28,804 nucleotides of DNA, from the NCBI GenBank assembly GCA_040901795.1, contig JBBDYH010000068.1, forward strand, positions 1 through 28,804, read 5' to 3'. Positions within the stretch are counted from its first letter, which is position 1. Each line of letters begins with the position of its first letter. Below, piece after piece: positions 1 to 7,587 of the stretch. The notes under the pieces are model-generated. The model saw nothing but the letters and a program-made list of their open reading frames with translations. It had not been told where the DNA came from and did not search any database. Both the position numbers and the translations under genes were made by a program. The DNA comes from JBBDYH01 sp040901795. Its GTDB lineage: Bacteria > Planctomycetota > Planctomycetia > Pirellulales > JALHPA01.

Positions 1-89
1 ACATGACCCCTGAAAACCCGACAAAACTACCACCGCAAAACGGGAATGCACCCCTCATTCGACGTTTACTCTGAAGGAGCGATGAATGG

Positions 90-121
90 AAAAAGAAAGC
101 GTTGACAAGTCAACGCACTCC
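90..121 (-). repeat. Solo hairpin repeat at the 3' end of the ABC transporter gene
   Basis: On the minus strand this reads GGAGTGC, a perfect 7-bp stem GCGTTGA/TCAACGC around a CTTG loop, then GCTTTCTTTTT. It is a single arm of the family described at 1605-1717 and 3598-3711. The stop codon (TGA) of the ABC gene lies on the first three bases of the loop-side half of the stem, so the last residues of that protein (GVR) are encoded by the repeat. No partner arm is visible within the ~113 bp expected. Confidence 0.85.
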
Positions 122-1639
122 ATAACGCCGCTCGCTGTAGCGGGCGACGAGCGAAAGCGGGTAGCTCATCAGCAGATACAACACCGCGGTGATGCAGGCC
201 AGCTCGACGATCGCGCCCGTGGAGAGGGCGAGGATTGAATACTGCTTGGTCAGCTCAACGACCGTGATCACCGAACAGACCGAGGTGTCCTTGAAGAGCG
301 CGATGAAGTCGTTCGTCACCGGCGGGATGACAATCCGAAACGCCTGCGGCAGGATGATTCGACGGACCGCCTGAGCGCGTGTCATACCCAGCGCCAAGGC
401 CGCCTCCATCTGCCCGCGCGGGATCGCCTGCATGCCGGCACGATAGATCTCCGCTTCGTAGGCCGAATAGTTGATCGCCAAGCCGGCTATCGCTGCCACG
501 AGCGCCGGCAGCGTGACGCCGAGCTTTGGCAAGAGGTAGAACAAAGCTAGAAGCTGCAACAACAGCGGCGTGCCGCGGAGGATCTCGACGTACCAGGCAA
601 GCGGCCAGCCAAGCCACCGCGGCCCATACAGCCGCCCGATCGCTACGAGCACGCCGATGGCGATCGCCAATGGCATCGACATCATCGAGAGAAACACGGT
701 CATGCCGGCCGCGGCGAGCAGCGTCGTGCCGTTGGCCGCAAGGATTTCGCCAAACGAGCGGGCCGGCGCGGCGGCGATTTCGCCGGTGTCGCGGAGTGCG
801 AGCATCTGCGCCTTGCCAGACATATCCCAGCGGTCGTACAGCTCGTGCAGGCGGCCGTCACGAATAATATTGCTCAGCGCCTGGTTCAGCGCCGCGTGCA
901 GACGTGGCTCCTCTCGGCTCAGCAGCGCCACGTAGTACCCTTCGTCCACCGGCCGGCCGACGAACTTTAGCTCGGGAAAGCGGTCGGCGTAAAAGATGGC
1001 GATGCAGTCGTCCTGGAGCGTAAAGTCGAGCGCCCCGGAGCGGACGCGCTCCATGGCGTTGGTATTGCCGTCGAAGCCGACGACTTCAACCTGGCCGGCG
1101 AAGTTCCGCTCCAGATGCCGGTACGCCGCCGAGCCGGTCAGCGCTCCCGCTCGCCAAGGCGCTGGCTGCTGTGAGCGAACGTCGGACCAGGAATGGATCG
1201 GACCCTCGCGCGGGGCCATGAGCTGCAGGCCATATAAGTAGTATGGCCGCGTGCACAGATAGTCGCGCTCCCGCTCCGGCGTGAGCTCATAGCCGTTGAG
1301 CACCACGTCGATGGCGCCGTCGAGCATCAGGGGCAGGTTTTCCCACTGTCCTTGCTTGAATTCGGCTTTGATGGGGGAGCCGAGCTGCTCGGTTAACTCA
1401 TCGGCGAGCATGTCGGCCAGCTCGACTTCGAAGCCGCGGAGGACCGCCGGGTTATCCTCATCGGGAAAGACAAACGGCGCACCCCCTTCTTTGTCGGCGC
1501 CCCAAACGAGCGCGCCACGGTCGCGGATGCGATCGAGGGCGTCTGCGCGAGCAATCGTGGTGGAAGCAATGACACAGACGACAGCGGCGAACGCAAACGC
1601 ATATGGAGTGCGGCGACTTGTCGCCGCTTTGGATTTCAA
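110..1639 (-). CDS. Amino-acid ABC transporter, substrate-binding protein fused to permease
   Basis: This is a fusion of a polar-amino-acid binding protein (SBP_bac_3 type) with a HisM/GlnP-type inner-membrane permease. The N-terminal part has a signal peptide ending near TTIARA, then a binding domain starting LDRIRDRGALVWG. The C-terminal part has about five membrane segments and the EAA loop (GQMEAALALGMTRAQA...LPQAF) that docks the ATPase. No ATP-binding subunit is visible in the window; it may lie beyond position 1. The start is uncertain. A longer frame reaches a GTG at 1714, but its first ~35 codons are encoded by hairpin repeats. The TTG at 1637-1639 gives a plausible signal peptide whose basic n-region is itself repeat-encoded. 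The last codons also lie in a hairpin repeat. The domain call is firm; substrate specificity cannot be read. Confidence 0.85.
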   Translation of the reverse strand: MKSKAATSRRTPYAFAFAAVVCVIASTTIARADALDRIRDRGALVWGADKEGGAPFVFPDEDNPAVLRGFEVELADMLADELTEQLGSPIKAEFKQGQWENLPLMLDGAIDVVLNGYELTPERERDYLCTRPYYLYGLQLMAPREGPIHSWSDVRSQQPAPWRAGALTGSAAYRHLERNFAGQVEVVGFDGNTNAMERVRSGALDFTLQDDCIAIFYADRFPELKFVGRPVDEGYYVALLSREEPRLHAALNQALSNIIRDGRLHELYDRWDMSGKAQMLALRDTGEIAAAPARSFGEILAANGTTLLAAAGMTVFLSMMSMPLAIAIGVLVAIGRLYGPRWLGWPLAWYVEILRGTPLLLQLLALFYLLPKLGVTLPALVAAIAGLAINYSAYEAEIYRAGMQAIPRGQMEAALALGMTRAQAVRRIILPQAFRIVIPPVTNDFIALFKDTSVCSVITVVELTKQYSILALSTGAIVELACITAVLYLLMSYPLSLVARYSERRYGVR

Positions 1640-1717
1640 AGGACATACGAGATCAATTGCGGCCAAAATAAACACCCGTCGATTGAAAAAGAAAGCGACG
1701 ACGAGTCGTCGCACTCC
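1605..1717. repeat. Paired-hairpin intergenic element, copy A (113 bp)
   Basis: Two inverted arms face each other. The left arm (1605-1639) has stem GCGGCGA/TCGCCGC, loop CTTG, then GCTTTGGATTTCAA. The right arm (1683-1717), read on the minus strand, has stem GCGACGA/TCGTCGC, loop CTCG, then GCTTTCTTTTTCAA. Both begin GGAGTGC. The centre is unique sequence. The element fills the spacer between GTPase B and the ABC gene and reaches into the 5' end of the ABC gene. It resembles BIME/REP-type or MITE-like elements; no transposase is nearby. Confidence 0.85.
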
Positions 1718-1723
1718 AAAAGC

Positions 1724-3595
1724 TCATACCGCGCTCCGCAGCCGGCCGAGTTGCCAGCCCTTGTTCTCGGCGAAAAGCTCGCCACGAAGCTGCTGTGTCT
1801 GCCGTTCGAAGCTCTCGAGCACGGCCGCCCGTTCGCGAGCCCGGCGCGCCGCAGCGAGCAGCTCTTCGAACAGCGGGCCGAGCACCGTCGCGGGTGTGAG
1901 GCTGTCAAGCATCCGGCGGATGTCGCGCGTCAGACCGCGCTGCAATCGCCAAATGAGCCAGCCGCGCAGGATCAAGCCCCAAACGACGATCCACAACAAC
2001 GCCTGCACGAGGTACTCCAGGCCGTAAACCGGCTTGACGATGCGCTCTGGTTCGGTGATGGCAAGCCAATTGTGCTCATAGAAGAAGTTGTATGCCAACC
2101 GCCCGAGCAACAAACCGGGCAGCAGGCAGAACAGGACTTCCAGAAGCAGATGAAACAGCGACCCTGCGCGCCGTCGCGTGCGCTCCTCGGCCACATCGGC
2201 CAGCGTGTGCTCGATTTGCCCATGGAGCTGCCGTGCAAGCGCCGCCAGCGATTCGTCTGCAGTCCGCTCGCGGGAACGGCTTGAGTCGCCTGCGGACGGC
2301 CCGACGTGCAGCCCTGCCTGCTGTCCCATCCCGTCGAGGACCGCTTGCGATTCGGCGACGTCGGCCTGATTGACGCCCAGGTCCGCGGCGGCAACCCAAT
2401 CCGCCGACGAGAGCGATTCGCGCCATTGCTCGACGACCGCCTTGCCGGCGCCGACTCCGCCGGCGATGACCAAGGGCGCCAGCCCGCGCACACGCGCCAG
2501 AGGCAACAGCCGCAGCAGCGAGCCGGCGGAGCTGACCAACCGCACGAACGAGGCGAACGGCCCTCCGCTCCAGCGCTGTGTCACCTGCCGCAGCAGCCGT
2601 ACTCGCCACAAATGCCGGTTCTCACGGAGCTGTTCTTCCAGCCGGTTGTGGACCTTGCCGAACAACCGCGCCTGTTCGGCCAAGGCCGCCTGTTCAAGCT
2701 CGTGGACCTTGGGCAACATCGCCTGCACATCGCGCTCGACAGTTTGCACGTACCAATCGATGAGATCCAGCACGTTGGCCCGCTTGATCCGCTCGCGGCC
2801 GCGCTCTGCGAGCTCGCGGTTGAGAAAGTCGAGCAGCTCGCTGAACTCTGCTGGCGGCGGTTCGCCGCGCTCGCGCCGCCGCAGCGATTGCTCGCTGTCG
2901 ATCCGATACAACGCGGGCACATCAAAGCCGATGGATTCCAAGTGCCGCCGCCAGTCGGGACGGATGTCGGCATCCGTGACGGCATGTGTTTGCACAAAGA
3001 CGATCTGCCGCCCCGCCGCATGTTCTCGCAGCTCGCGCGTCACCGACTGTGTCTTGTATTTCTGCGCAGTGCCGACGTGGATGAGCACGTCGCAATGAGG
3101 AAGCACGCGGCGGAGAATCTCGCGGTTGCGGTTTTCACGGGACGCGTGTTCATCGCCGGCTTGTGTATCTGGATCGGGGCAATCGAGGAGAATGATGTTC
3201 TCAAGCAGCGGCAACGAGGCCGCCACCACCTCCGGTTTCTCCTCGCTTAGCGGCAAAAACGACGGATCGACGCTGGGGTGATGGACGATCACCGGCCGCG
3301 TTGTGGTGGGCCGCTGGACGTCGCCGGCTGCGCAAACCTGACGACCAACGAGCGCGTTGATGAGCGTGCTTTTGCCCGTGCCGGTGCCGCCGACAACACC
3401 GACAACCAGGACGCGCTCCAGGTTGACCTGCAGTTCCTGGAGGCGGGGCGCGACCCGGGGCCACAAGGCCTTGGCCCGATCAAACGGTTCCCAAGGCGGT
3501 AGCTCCTCAACCCACACCTGCACACCGCCGATTAACCGATCGAAATCGGCCAGGCGTTGTTGTTCGTGCCAGTAGGTGGGATCGAAGGCGGGCAT
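1724..3595 (-). CDS. Dynamin-like membrane GTPase B
   Basis: A 623-residue P-loop GTPase. The G1 motif is GGTGTGKST (residues 69-77), the G3-like motif is LLDCPDPDT (D138), and a weak G4 candidate is THAVTD (203-208), which departs from the usual NKxD. A long helical middle follows. Two hydrophobic segments near residues 470-500 and 515-545 (LLLEVLFCLLPGLLLG; LVQALLWIVVWGLIL) suggest a membrane hairpin, and a helical tail ends the protein. This layout fits bacterial dynamin-like/YfjP-type GTPases associated with the inner membrane. It is the second gene of a tandem GTPase pair, 104 bp downstream of GTPase A, with paired-hairpin elements at both ends. The ATG at 3595 sits 2 bp from element B. 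Membrane remodelling is a family-level inference only. Confidence 0.75.
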   Translation of the reverse strand: MPAFDPTYWHEQQRLADFDRLIGGVQVWVEELPPWEPFDRAKALWPRVAPRLQELQVNLERVLVVGVVGGTGTGKSTLINALVGRQVCAAGDVQRPTTTRPVIVHHPSVDPSFLPLSEEKPEVVAASLPLLENIILLDCPDPDTQAGDEHASRENRNREILRRVLPHCDVLIHVGTAQKYKTQSVTRELREHAAGRQIVFVQTHAVTDADIRPDWRRHLESIGFDVPALYRIDSEQSLRRRERGEPPPAEFSELLDFLNRELAERGRERIKRANVLDLIDWYVQTVERDVQAMLPKVHELEQAALAEQARLFGKVHNRLEEQLRENRHLWRVRLLRQVTQRWSGGPFASFVRLVSSAGSLLRLLPLARVRGLAPLVIAGGVGAGKAVVEQWRESLSSADWVAAADLGVNQADVAESQAVLDGMGQQAGLHVGPSAGDSSRSRERTADESLAALARQLHGQIEHTLADVAEERTRRRAGSLFHLLLEVLFCLLPGLLLGRLAYNFFYEHNWLAITEPERIVKPVYGLEYLVQALLWIVVWGLILRGWLIWRLQRGLTRDIRRMLDSLTPATVLGPLFEELLAAARRARERAAVLESFERQTQQLRGELFAENKGWQLGRLRSAV

Positions 3596-3597
3596 TT

Positions 3598-3711
3598 GGA
3601 GTGCGACGACTCGTCGTCGCTTTCTTTTTCAAACCATCGTACACATGCCAAAAGGCCACTCGCCTATCGGGCGGTATTGAAATCCAAAGCTGTGACAAGT
3701 CACAGCACTCC
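3598..3711. repeat. Paired-hairpin intergenic element, copy B (114 bp)
   Basis: The left arm (3598-3632) has GGAGTGC, stem GCGACGA/TCGTCGC, loop CTCG, then GCTTTCTTTTTCAA. The right arm (3677-3711), read on the minus strand, has GGAGTGC, stem GCTGTGA/TCACAGC, loop CTTG, then GCTTTGGATTTCAA. It is copy A turned round: the GGATTTCAA arm is now on the right and the CTTTTTCAA arm on the left. Length is almost identical to copy A, but the central ~45 bp do not match. It occupies essentially the whole GTPase A-GTPase B spacer and supplies the stop codon of GTPase A. Confidence 0.85.
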
Positions 3712-5472
3712 AAACGGACGCAGCTCCTCGAGCGCTTCCCGCGCGGCGAGAAACGCATCGCTCTGCGGCGACTCTGCCAGGCGTTTGACTTCGTCAATCG
3801 CCGGACCCAACACCAGCTCATGCAATGAGGCCGCGAGGATGTCGGCCCGCTCGACGTAAAACCTGGAAAACAACTTACTCAACAACTGCTGCAAGGGATA
3901 CGTGAACCGTGCGAGCAGCCCTTCGCCGGTGACAGCCGTCGCGGCGCCGACGACGATGTCGCCTACCATATTGACCACGTGCCCCGCGGCTAAATCGACG
4001 GCATGAGCCCCACCCCAGAACAAGCCCACCGTAACCAACGGCCGCACCACCGCCGTCGTCACCAACGAGCGCGTGATGAACTTGACCAGGTTTGGGTTTT
4101 CCTGCTCAAACTGGTCGAGCTGGGCGCGGACAAACGCGCGATACCCGTCAGTCAACAGCGGCATCGCGGCGTGCCGCTGTTGCAGCTCGTCGAACAGGCC
4201 GCGCCGATCGAGCGCCGCGGGCGTCCGGTCGAGCACATCGCGGAGAATCTCGTTGCCGCCGCGGCGCAGGGTATCGACCAGGTCCAGAAACGTCGCCATT
4301 GCCAGCCGCAGCTTGTCCCACTCCTCGTCTTGAAAGCGCGCGAGCTCCGCCTGCAGATCCTTGCCGAACCAGCGCCCGAAGACCGAGCCAACCGCCGTGT
4401 ACACGCCGTTCACCGCGCGGTCGAAGCGCGTGCGGCGGCGTTCCAGCCAATGCCAGATTTCATCCCACACCAGGCGCTTCGGCAATTGCGGAAGGTCTTT
4501 GATCTCCAGCCGTAGCCGGCCGAACAACACATCGCGCGCCTCGCGGTATTCGCCGGCCCGCCGCTCGAGCAGGGCCAGGTACGCCGGCACGCCGTGCTGT
4601 TGATCAAGCAGGCCGCGCAGACTGCCGCGGAACGAGCGAATCTTGATCTCATCAAAATGTAGCTCGGCAAGGTCGTCGCGAGGGTTGGTAGCAGCGCTCG
4701 ACAGCGGACGCATCGGAAGCCGGTTCGCCTCCGCCGCGTCCGGGTCCCAGGGCGCGGCATAGACGTGGACCGGATCGATGCCGGTCTGTTGGCAAAACGT
4801 CGAGAGCCAGCCGCCGATCAGCTCGCGCTGCCGCGGCCAATCCACCATGTTAAAGATCACCAGCACCGTCTTATCGACCGCCGCGGCCGCGGCAAAGAAC
4901 TCGCGGACCGCGGCATCGTTGTACTTCTGCTGCGTGAGGATGCACACCAGCACATCGGCCGCGTGCCGCACCAGCTCCGCACGCCGCCAGTTGTCGCGCA
5001 GCGTTCCGTCCACGTCCGGCGTGTCGAACAACAAGAGCCGCGCCGGTTGCGTGCCCGCCGGATCGGTGCGAACGAAGAGGCGGTTGTCGGGACCTTCGGC
5101 TAGCGCGTCGTCTTCGCTGGTCCACTCGCGAACCTCGAAGTCGGGAAAGACGTGCGCCAAGTTGTGGCGCTCGGGAAAGCCACGCGGCACGCTGCACACA
5201 GGATGCTTGGTCTGCGTGGCGTTTGGGTGTGTGCGACTGAGGCGGCTGCCGGCGAGGTGGTTGAAGATCACGCTCTTGCCAGTGTTCGTTCCGCCCGTTA
5301 CGGCGACAATCAGGAACGGCTCCTCTTCGAGCTGCGGCAGCAGCTTTTGAAACAGATTGCCATGCCAGGCGAACGACTCCGCCGAGGGCAGTTTCATCTG
5401 CTGTGCGGTCTTTTCCAGTTCGCGCAACGCCTGGCCCAAGCGAGCGACACGGCTGACCCAGGCACGGTACAT
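3700..5472 (-). CDS. Dynamin-like membrane GTPase A
   Basis: A 590-residue GTPase with G1 GGTNTGKS (residues 60-67), G3 DTPDVDG (from residue 150) and G4-like NMVD (208-211). These motifs are closer to the GTPase consensus than those of its neighbour. A hydrophobic C-terminal region (TTAVVRPLVTVGLFWGG and the glycine/alanine-rich stretch after it) suggests membrane association. The frame can be extended upstream to 5577, but those 35 codons are mostly encoded by an interspersed AATGACGAA-type repeat. The ATG at 5472 (MYRAWVSRV) is therefore preferred, although no strong Shine-Dalgarno is visible. The C-terminus (FGVL) and stop fall inside a hairpin element. Tandem unequal GTPases recall bacterial dynamin pairs that work as hetero-oligomers; that parallel is inference. 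Confidence 0.75.
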   Translation of the reverse strand: MYRAWVSRVARLGQALRELEKTAQQMKLPSAESFAWHGNLFQKLLPQLEEEPFLIVAVTGGTNTGKSVIFNHLAGSRLSRTHPNATQTKHPVCSVPRGFPERHNLAHVFPDFEVREWTSEDDALAEGPDNRLFVRTDPAGTQPARLLLFDTPDVDGTLRDNWRRAELVRHAADVLVCILTQQKYNDAAVREFFAAAAAVDKTVLVIFNMVDWPRQRELIGGWLSTFCQQTGIDPVHVYAAPWDPDAAEANRLPMRPLSSAATNPRDDLAELHFDEIKIRSFRGSLRGLLDQQHGVPAYLALLERRAGEYREARDVLFGRLRLEIKDLPQLPKRLVWDEIWHWLERRRTRFDRAVNGVYTAVGSVFGRWFGKDLQAELARFQDEEWDKLRLAMATFLDLVDTLRRGGNEILRDVLDRTPAALDRRGLFDELQQRHAAMPLLTDGYRAFVRAQLDQFEQENPNLVKFITRSLVTTAVVRPLVTVGLFWGGAHAVDLAAGHVVNMVGDIVVGAATAVTGEGLLARFTYPLQQLLSKLFSRFYVERADILAASLHELVLGPAIDEVKRLAESPQSDAFLAAREALEELRPFGVL

Positions 5473-5480
5473 AGGGTGCG

Positions 5481-5542
5481 CGAAATGACGAATGGCGAAA
5501 TCCGAATGACGAATCAATGACGAAGCTCGAATAACGAAGCGG
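5481..5542. repeat. AATGACGAA-type interspersed repeat, copy 1
   Basis: Imperfect reiterations of AATGACGAAT with an inserted CGAAATCCG, ending AATGACGAAGCTCGAATAAC. A related copy lies at 25457-25514. It sits directly upstream of GTPase A and, when translated, creates a spurious N-terminal extension rich in Ile, Arg, His and Phe. Confidence 0.7.
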
Positions 5543-5577
5543 ATACCACCTACCTTTTTGCGGATCTGCGCGAGCAC

Positions 5578-6047
5578 GGACGCGCCAGACCCTCACGATT
5601 GTAGTCGATCATTCAACGCCATGCGGGGTGCTATGCCCAGTCTCGCCGTGCGCGCGGACGTTCCGACTTGTATTCGGCGGGGTGAGACGATTCTTTGCCA
5701 TGCCCCCTTGGCAGGACGGGATGGAAGCTCGGCAGCGCGGCGCCGCTGGCAGCCGGCGATGTCAGCGGTCGAGTGCCGGGGCTTCGGCGAGACGGATGCG
5801 ACTCAGGAGAGATCGCAGCTTGCGGGCAAATCAGCGCGAGGATTATGTCCGCGGCCCAGGCCGTCCGGGTGTACGGACCGAGTTGACAAGCTCACCTGAC
5901 TCCTGGTTGGAAACGGTGTCCAAGGCGCCGCCGCGTGGGCACCATGCAACGCGACTTGGTGCAAACGACCGGCCTCACGATTTGGATCTTGCCGGCAGCG
6001 CGCGGCGTTCAAGATGTGATAGGGTGGATTGCTACTCCGCCCTGAGT
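5578..6047. other. Intergenic region without a recognisable gene
   Basis: About 470 bp upstream of GTPase A. The short open frames here have no recognisable protein features and overlap one another. The promoter of the GTPase/ABC gene group presumably lies here, but no convincing -35/-10 pair was identified. Confidence 0.5.
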
Positions 6048-6068
6048 GGACGGATTAGCAATCCGTCC
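6048..6068. repeat. Perfect palindrome downstream of the dockerin/PEP-CTERM fragment
   Basis: GGACGGATT-AGC-AATCCGTCC, a 9-bp perfect stem with a 3-base loop. A related half (GGATTGCTACTCC) lies 20 bp to the left. It is 21 bp beyond the stop of the minus-strand fragment and could form a terminator-like hairpin, though it lacks a clear T-run. It may be a copy of a dispersed palindromic repeat. Confidence 0.6.
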
Positions 6069-6088
6069 TGCCGCTGAATTCTCTTGTC

Positions 6089-6433
6089 TTAGCGTTTCTT
6101 TCCTCGCCGCACGGTGGCAATTGCGGCCAGCACTGCGCTCACCGCGCCGAACAATACCACGGTCGCCGGCTCCGGCACGGCCGCCACGCTGCTGGCAGCG
6201 ACGGGGGCCGTGGTCCCCAGCGGCGGCGCCGAGGGATCGTAAAACACGCCCAATAGGGTCACGTCGTCATCATCGACGAAACCGTTGTAGTCGAAATCGC
6301 CGAGTGCCCACGACGGCTGCGAAGCTCCGGGAGAGTAGGTCGCGCCGATGATCGTCACGTCGTCGTTCACGACGCCATCGAGGTTGGCATCGCCTGTGCG
6401 AGTGAACGTGACTAAAAGTGACGTGTCGTCCAC
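6089..6433 (-). pseudogene. Orphan dockerin-like/PEP-CTERM tail of an exported protein
   Basis: Only the C-terminal end of an exported protein is present. It has two EF-hand-like dockerin-type repeats (GDANLDGVVNDDVTIIG and GDFDYNGFVDDDDVTLLG), a short linker, then a PEP-CTERM sorting signal (VPEPATVVLFG, a hydrophobic segment, and RRGKKR). In planctomycetes such tails normally end proteins of several hundred residues. Here an in-frame TAG lies three codons upstream of the first possible start, and no signal peptide or body domain is present. The fragment begins about 60 bp after the kinase remnant, and both run on the minus strand. It is most likely a remnant left by rearrangement; expression as a small protein is unlikely. 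Confidence 0.75.
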
Positions 6434-6493
6434 GTCGCGCTACCGTCGCCAAAGTCGCGGCTCGGGCGGGCGCGGCGGCAAAACTGGGATGCC

Positions 6494-7587
6494 TTAAAAT
6501 GGAATGGCGTCAAAAAAATCTTGGCATCGCGCAACGAATAGCTTTGCATGGTATTCGCTGTCGCACTCAAACTTTAGAACGAACCCCTTTGGCATAATGT
6601 CCTCGGGATCGCGGACTTCCACTGTCGATACTGCTCCCACGTCGTGGTAAGCAGCTTTAACATCCTCTTTTCGCCATGCGAAATGAATGTCCGGTTCGGC
6701 GGTATCATATTCGTTGTAAGAAAATGACTCCGTTACTTCGAAATGAATCCCTTCTTGCGGATCAAGTTTCGCAACACCGCGCCATTGCACCGGAAACCGT
6801 GGATCGCCTCCGAGATAACGACATGTTAGCTCTTGCGGCTGAAACGTCTTGGCCAAGTGCTCCGGTTGCGCAATCGCCGCCAACAATTCGGCACAGGCCT
6901 GAAAACGCTCGTCGATGCCACCTAGGCACTTCAGAATTATGTTGATGTGAGCCTTCGACAAGTCTGCGACCGCATGAAGGCGCGACCCAACATCGGCGCC
7001 TGCGGCAATCGTATTGGTGACGACGTAATACCACACAGCTCCAATCGAGTACACGTCGCAGCGCGGATCGATAAGCTTAGGATCGCTGAGCATTTCCGGA
7101 GGGGTGAAGTGGTCCCCGGCGACACCTTGACCAGTCTTGGTTAAGCGAGAAGATTCAAGTTTCTGCTCGATATATTGCCCCAAGCCGAAGTCGATAACAC
7201 GACACTGCTTGGGGTACGCGACCAAGTTGTTCGATGGCTTAAGGTCCCTATGCACAACTCCGACTTCGTGGGCATGTTGAAATGCCTGTGCAATTGCATG
7301 AATTAAAGCAACCGCGTCGGGCGGCTTGAAGGCACCTACCTGGCCATTGCCTTCATCAAATTCATGCCCTTGAAGTAGTCCATGACCATGTAGGGCCGCC
7401 GTCCCGCGAGGCCAACCCCGTGAATTCGAATAATGTTCGGATGGTTCAACTGAAAGAGAATACTAGCTTCTTGAAAAAAGCGCGTAAGATGTATTTCGCC
7501 ACCCTCCGCAAAAGCTGGATTGAACACTTTAATGGCGAACGGATGTGTTATCAGCTCGCGGCCCTGGGCTTTTCGGTGGACGGCCAC
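6494..7587 (-). pseudogene. Frameshifted, N-terminally truncated Ser/Thr protein kinase
   Basis: A Hanks-type kinase in two frames. The first piece (7587 to about 7336) contains the ATP-binding lysine (FAIKVF), the helix-C glutamate (FFQEASIL) and the hinge region (YMVMDYFKGMNL), then hits TAG. Sense resumes in another frame with FKPPDAVALIHAIAQAF, followed by HRDLKPSNN (catalytic loop), DFG, a PPE segment and a C-terminal domain of about 100 residues ending DAIPF. One missing base near 7340-7345 would explain the shift. The glycine-rich loop expected before the lysine is absent; upstream sequence switches to the neighbouring HAF gene. The region is visibly AT-richer than its surroundings, suggesting foreign origin. 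The kinase identity is secure; it is probably inactive unless the frameshift is a sequencing error and the N-terminus is elsewhere. Confidence 0.8.

Noticed and set aside
1640..1714. N-terminal extension of the ABC protein to a GTG at 1714
   Set aside because: The extra codons are largely encoded by the hairpin element, and the GTG lies within its conserved GGAGTGC.
2306..3250. Plus-strand open frame of over 300 codons opposite GTPase B
   Set aside because: Composition is Gln/Arg/His-rich as expected from antisense to a helical protein; the minus strand has the P-loop and membrane segments.
5558..6077. Plus-strand open frames upstream of GTPase A
   Set aside because: Overlapping frames with Arg/Gly/Pro-skewed composition, no start signals and no motifs.
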